A DNA stretch of 64,000 nt from contig JAVYIG010005357.1 in the NCBI GenBank assembly GCA_035222895.1, positions 17,501 through 81,500 on the forward strand, in the 5' to 3' direction. The notes beneath the pieces are model-generated. The model made no database searches. It was not told the origin of the DNA and saw only the letters and a program-made list of their open reading frames with translations. Each line of letters opens with the position of its first letter. Position 1 is the stretch's first letter. The DNA comes from Strongylocentrotus droebachiensis. Taxonomy: Eukaryota; Echinodermata; Echinoidea; Camarodonta; Strongylocentrotidae. The translations under genes and the position numbers were made by a program. Shown piece after piece: positions 60,801 through 64,000 of the stretch.

Positions 60801-63800
60801 CTTCTCTTTTGATTCAAATACTTTAAGATTAAATGTATACATCAAGTGTGATATTCATATTTAAAAATGAGGTAATAGGGACTTTTAGATTGAGTGGACG
60901 AAAACGGTGTGAACGTCCACTGATCATGCATGTCCATGGCAAGCCGTTTTAACATTTATTCCTATTTCTTGATATCAAGAATTCAATTATTGATATCAAT
61001 ACATGACTTTCTGTTTTAAAGCAATGGTAATTCTTGATATCAAAAAAAGATTTTCTGTTGTAAGGCAATAGTAATTCTTGATATAAAGAATTGAATACTG
61101 ACGGATGGATTACTATCTAACTCGGGACATGTTTGTATCTTGCAGAGTCAATGAACCGATTAGATTTTAGGGTCAAAGTTCAAAAGGTCATACATGTATA
61201 CCGGTATGAGAAAATAGCTTGTAATCACAATATTCTGTGAACCTGTTAACGGATTACAATCAAACTTGAATTGTTATGCCTCCGCTACAAAGTAGCCGGA
61301 GGCATTATGTTTTTGGGTTGTCCGTCCGTCTGTACGCCCCGTTCTCGTGATCGCGTTATCTCAAGAACCCATAGATGGATTCCTGCTAAACTTGGGTCAT
61401 GTATGTATCTTGCAGAGCAGGGTATATTAAGCACAGAGTAGAAAAAATGAATTTCTTGAATTCTTTCTCGTTTTCAGGCCAGGTTCCATTCAGACAAAGG
61501 GGCAGGTGGAATGTTGTCAACAATTTGCCCAGTTTCTCATTCCTCTTCGAGTGGTGTTTTCAATATGGTGAGAACTTGAGTCTCTTTCTTTCAATTCACA
61601 TTTATCATAGTAGAAGTGTAGTAATACATTGTAGACCCTTCTTATTTGAAGTAAACAAAGACAAGGGGAATAATTTTCCTCTTCGAGTGGTGTTTTCATT
61701 ATGGTGAGAACTTGAGTCTCTCTCTTTCAATTCACATTTATCATATTCTAAGTGTAATAGTAATGTTGTAGACCCTTCTTATTTAAAGTAAACAAAGACA
61801 AGGGGAATGATAAAGTGAACTGGTTTAGCATCAACAAATGGTATATTGATTGAATTTTCACAGTTCATCTACCCTTCTGAACTATACGATAACAAGTAAT
61901 GATATGTCTTGTTTGTGCCTTTATTTTTTTCTATCCACAGTGATCCATGCTCTTTTCCATTCACATTGCAACAGTTCATAAACAGACAGAAACATCTTCT
62001 CCACGGCGCTGAGAGCAGAGAAATGAAGCATATACCAAAGGTAACATTGGCAATAAAACTGGATTAGATTCATGGCTTCAATATCTTCCGGATATATGGC
62101 TTTTGTGACTCATGTTTATTATTTTTGCTATTTAGATTTATATTTTATGATATAATAAAATTTTAAAAAGATTAAGTTATTTGAAATCATTGTTATTATG
62201 ATTGACACAACGTTGCAATTGCATTTGCTAAGCTGCAACATTGATCTGATTTTTGCGAGACATACATTGTATTGATACATTATCAAGTATCACAAATCAT
62301 ATGATACAAATTCCAGGTCACATAGTCAAGGTCAAAGGTCATTTTAGGTTAGTGGACTTGGATTATGTTTTCACAACTTTAATAATATGAGAATTAATAA
62401 ATCAACTTTTGTTATTTGTTCATATTTCATTAAAGTTATCAATCTTGGTTCAAATTACAGTAAATAATTCTTCTGATGATTCTTAGTCAACATTCACTAC
62501 AAAATGCTGATTATATTCAGAGGATTTTGTTTTTGGGGGCCTGCTTATGGGCCACCCTGCCTATAAATAATGTCCCAACCTCAATTTTTCATCATATCGA
62601 ATTGCGTAATGCAGGCGAGACCGCTGAGAGCGTTTCCCATTCAGCTATTTGACACTGAATATTCAAGTAACTTCTTTTTTAGTGTGCAATGTTCTGAAAT
62701 GCTCATTGTTGTATTTGTATGACAAAATTCATGGCATTTAGGAGCTCATCTCATTATTACCGTGACCTAGTTGAAAAACCCCAGACTTATTATATAGTTG
62801 ACAAAGGAAGTATTTTTTCTTAAGTTTGAATCATTCTCTGATGCAGATCATCAAGATTGTATGTGTGCGTCTACATCAGCTAGCCAATATCAGAGATGTC
62901 CACTCGACATGCAGCATGGGCAGGTCAGACAGCTCGGACACACTGAAGAAGTTCACTCCAGGAGTGTTCAAAGACACACGGCGTTCCACCGAGGAGAATC
63001 TTCTCAAAGAGGAGAAAGATAGGAGAAGATTGAGTCTTCAGCTGTTGAGTGATAACAATGGGCTGAGTGCTTCTGCTGCTGAGGCATACAGCATGGTCCC
63101 ACCAGGGAGCAAGAGCCCAAATTTAGACTTAAGGAAGCTGCATCTGAACGACGGCTCTACTGTGTCAAGTTCAGAGGATGATGCAATGTCGATTGGAAAA
63201 GCTCAGAGACTGAAGACGAGCCACTCTGAGGATCCGTTAGGAGTATCACGTCTATCAAGACTAAGGATTAGTGCTTCTCTGTTGAATAATCCTTCCTTGA
63301 TGAACATGCAAGAGGATGGTGACGTTGAAATGGTTGCAGATGCTATGGGTTTTGATACCAGAGGAAGAGGAGGGGACGGGGATGATGATGATGATGAGGA
63401 AGAGGAGCAGGAAGATGTAGGAGAAGAGGGCGGAGTTGCTGCTGCTTTACGGGTAAGACTAACAAATTATCAAATCAAAAGATCATTCTTATGTAGAAAA
63501 TGCAATTAGATAATCTGTCTGAAGAAGTATGTGGATCACAATCTTACCAAAGAAAATCAAGATGTACATGAATCTGATTGGAAAGCATTTAAATGTCATA
63601 ACTGACTCTCGTAACCCATATATTTTATATTATTTGTCAATAGGTTACATATTATTATTTTTATCTCTTCATGTATCTTTCTCCCATCTACTCTGGGTGT
63701 GATGATAACTCTCAAACTTTTTAACAAAGACATTCACTTGAATACGTTGTACAGTAGATATATTAATCATATGTTAATGCAATGTTTAACATGAAATGCT

Positions 63801-63857
63801 TATAATATTTTGTGTCTTTTGAAACAGAATCTAAAGCAGAGAGTCGAGTCATTACAG
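57633..63857 (+). CDS. PTPDC1: PTPDC1 (protein tyrosine phosphatase domain-containing protein 1), 3' end outside the window
   Basis: Joined exons are 57633-57856, 58560-58640, 59191-59306, 59881-59981, 60673-60788, 61478-61567, 61941-62040, 62847-63452 and 63828-63857. All phases agree and give 488 residues in the window. The N-terminal region carries MQCSMFCGGKGCKYDNP and KWSEDQMAIKGLF, which match vertebrate PTPDC1. The phosphatase domain follows, with GWDDYG supplying the likely general-acid Asp and VHCHAGLGRTGV giving the CX5R loop. The catalytic Cys is residue 179 (codon 60685-60687). After the domain come RQKHLLHGAESREMKHIPK and then a poorly conserved, Ser-rich and acidic tail. Family knowledge: PTPDC1 is a predicted dual-specificity-type phosphatase linked to centrosome and cilium function. 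Its physiological substrate is not known to me. The gene continues beyond the right edge. Confidence 0.95.
58560..58640 (+). CDS. PTPDC1: PTPDC1 exon (VTKRILAMSRPS)
   Basis: 81 nt; the acceptor is CTATTCAG and the donor AAGGA|GTAAGT. It completes the Trp codon and encodes VTKRILAMSRPSTEAVKKYE followed by IINQFK. This corresponds to the vertebrate ILAMARPS...KYHIIDQF segment. Confidence 0.93.
59191..59306 (+). CDS. PTPDC1: PTPDC1 exon (GIKAVINLQ)
   Basis: 116 nt between a CCCAAACAG acceptor and the donor ACGACA|GTAAGG. It encodes EHGIKAVINLQTKGEHAHCG and then LGLEPGGFSYDQEEFMEND, the strand and loop leading into the phosphatase core. Confidence 0.93.
59478..59589. mobile_element. 112-bp MITE with TA target duplication
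   Basis: GGGACTTTTAGATTCGC at the left and, on the complementary strand, GAGACTTTTACATTTGCG at the right, with TA at 59476 and 59590. TA duplication suggests a Tc1/mariner-like parent. Confidence 0.75.
59881..59981 (+). CDS. PTPDC1: PTPDC1 exon with general-acid loop
   Basis: 101 nt. The peptide starts FFYNFGWDDYGVKSLTFILD. The WDDYG motif aligns with WKDYG in vertebrate PTPDC1 and supplies the presumed general acid. The donor is AAAG|GTATGT. Confidence 0.94.
60042..60171. mobile_element. GGGCCC-type MITE, copy 3
   Basis: GGGCCCCATCTTTTAAAGAG at the left and CTTTTTATAAGACAAGGCCC-like sequence at the right, with GATATCAATCGCAACC inside. Located in a PTPDC1 intron. Confidence 0.8.
60673..60788 (+). 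CDS. PTPDC1: PTPDC1 exon with the CX5R catalytic loop
   Basis: 116 nt, acceptor TTTATAG and donor AAGAG|GTAAGA. It encodes VGVHCHAGLGRTGVLIACYL and then IYAKRFDGDHAIHFVREK. The nucleophilic Cys (60685) and the phosphate-binding Arg are intact, so the enzyme is predicted to be active. Confidence 0.96.
60876..60955. mobile_element. partial relative of the 59478 MITE
   Basis: Begins TAGGGACTTTTAGATT like 59476, then continues with GAACGTCCACTGA-type sequence. The opposite end is not recognisable. Confidence 0.55.
60965..61085. repeat. TTCTTGATATCAAGAA palindromic repeat block
   Basis: Four copies or half-copies of the palindrome TTCTTGATATCAAGAA, with the spacer TTTCTGTT-TAA-GCAAT-GTAA repeated twice. 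Confidence 0.75.
61275..61430. repeat. GGAGGCATTATG interspersed repeat with terminal hairpin
   Basis: It opens with the hairpin TATGCCTCCG-CTACAAAGTAG-CCGGAGGCAT. Then come TTTTTGGGTTGTCCGTCCGT, ATCTCAAGAACCC and AACTTGGGTCATGTATGTAT. A second, partial copy of its distal half (GATGGATT...CATGTTTGTATCTTGCAGAG) lies at 61090-61145. I recognise this as a family common in marine invertebrates. Confidence 0.7.
61478..61567 (+). CDS. PTPDC1: PTPDC1 exon (PGSIQTKGQ), with duplicated 3' end downstream
   Basis: 90 nt from a CGTTTTCAG acceptor to ATATG|GTGAGA. It encodes PGSIQTKGQVECCQQFAQFL and IPLRVVFSI, matching the vertebrate P-N-SIQTRGQ helix. Reading through the donor meets TGG TGA at once. The last 27 nt of the exon and its donor are repeated 136 bp downstream (see 61541-61811). 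Confidence 0.93.
61541..61811 (+). repeat. 136-bp tandem duplication covering the end of a PTPDC1 exon and its donor
   Basis: TCCTCTTCGAGTGGTGTTTTC at 61541 recurs at 61677 (20-base core identical). Both copies are followed by ATATG or TTATG and GTGAGAACTTGAGTCTC and end in AAAGACAAGGGGAAT. The second donor GT is at 61704. The copies differ by a few substitutions and one small indel. Confidence 0.9.
61941..62040 (+). CDS. PTPDC1: PTPDC1 exon (RQKHLLHG)
   Basis: 100 nt. The first T completes a Cys codon, and the exon then encodes DPCSFPFTLQQFINRQKHLL and HGAESREMKHIPK. It is equivalent to the vertebrate LPQYLIRQRHLLHGYE region. The donor is AAAG|GTAACA. Confidence 0.93.
62847..63452 (+). CDS. 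PTPDC1: PTPDC1 large exon, Ser-rich and acidic tail
   Basis: 606 nt (202 codons) from GATGCAG to CGG|GTAAGA. It opens IIKIVCVRLHQLANIRDV, close to the vertebrate IIHLVCKLL. It then turns into a low-complexity, Ser/Arg/Leu-rich region with a run of Asp and Glu near the end (DDDDDEEEEQED, around 63380). I see no domain in this part. It is probably disordered. Confidence 0.9.
63828..63857 (+). CDS. PTPDC1: PTPDC1 30-nt microexon
   Basis: AAACAG acceptor and CAG|GTAAGC donor flank ten codons, NLKQRVESLQ, in frame with the preceding exon. The heptad-like spacing suggests the start of a short coiled coil. It is the last exon visible before the window ends. Confidence 0.75.
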
Positions 63858-64000
63858 GTAAGCACATAAAATGTCCTCCAAAGAGTAATCACAATGTCAA
63901 TTAATGATGCCGTTGATGTAATGTAAGCCTTTTTTCCTACCCTCTACTGAGACATGTCCCTATATTAACCCTATCTAGCCCAGGCTATTTTGAAACTGCA

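Larger units (their letters stand above)
57857..62846 (+). other. PTPDC1 introns, rich in small MITEs
   Basis: Intron lengths run from 373 to about 806 nt. The introns hold a TA-flanked MITE (59478-59589), a GGGCCC-type MITE (60042-60171), a partial MITE (60876-60955), a TTCTTGATATCAAGAA repeat block (60965-61085), the GGAGGCATTATG repeat (61275-61430) and a tandem duplication (61541-61811). The 806-nt intron 62041-62846 shows nothing further. Confidence 0.7.

Noticed and set aside
1..64000. CRISPR arrays, bacterial operons, riboswitches, rRNA or complete tRNA genes
   Set aside because: None seen. The window is clearly metazoan nuclear DNA, and its tandem repeats lack the regular repeat-spacer structure of CRISPR.

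Overview
This is a eukaryotic, AT-rich window (about 63-65% A+T by eye) with small exons, long introns, GT-AG splice sites and many non-autonomous transposons. It looks like the nuclear genome of a marine invertebrate deuterostome, most likely a sea urchin or another echinoderm. That assignment is an inference. It rests on the style of the MITEs, the marine-invertebrate repeat beginning GGAGGCATTATG, the abundance of the palindromes TACATGTA and TACCGGTA, and how close the two recognisable genes are to their vertebrate counterparts. I could not run a search to confirm the species.

Layout. 1-29838: about 30 kb with no recognisable protein-coding exon. It holds DNA-transposon relics at 2382-3398, 4500-5802, 12636-13092, 16000-16584, 21710-22200 and 22635-23018, a hairpin repeat at 771-929, a 5'-truncated LINE at 7424-8072, and promoter-like CpG-rich islands near 3 kb, 13.6 kb and 19.3 kb. 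29839-47948: a plus-strand NAPE-PLD gene (N-acylphosphatidylethanolamine phospholipase D, a zinc metallo-beta-lactamase-fold enzyme). Its penultimate coding exon exists twice in tandem. 47949-57632: intergenic, with a hAT MITE carrying a target duplication, a CCCC-rich degenerate minisatellite, a LINE tail and a candidate 5' exon for the next gene. 57633-63857 and beyond: a plus-strand PTPDC1 gene (protein tyrosine phosphatase domain-containing 1), nine exons present, with the 3' part running off the window.

Main result. NAPE-PLD has two intact 115-nt exons, 44416-44530 and 44589-44703, separated by only 58 nt. Both have good splice sites and the same phases (2 in, 0 out), and they encode 39-residue alternatives with 27 identities. 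Both keep the histidine corresponding to the zinc ligand H343 and that corresponding to H321 of the human enzyme. Using both or neither would shift the frame, and the 58-nt spacer looks too short to splice as an intron. This is the classic architecture of mutually exclusive exons, here swapping a piece of the active site of an endocannabinoid-producing enzyme. In the upstream intron a long purine (GA) tract and a complementary pyrimidine (CU) tract lie 5 kb apart and could pair in the pre-mRNA. The downstream intron contains a 1.77-kb transposon-like element with long inverted ends, built from dozens of copies of the CAACTGGT word.

PTPDC1 carries an intact CX5R signature and general-acid motif. 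Its sixth exon has had its 3' end and donor site copied 136 bp downstream. The two genes lie in the same orientation, but I see no evidence that they act together.
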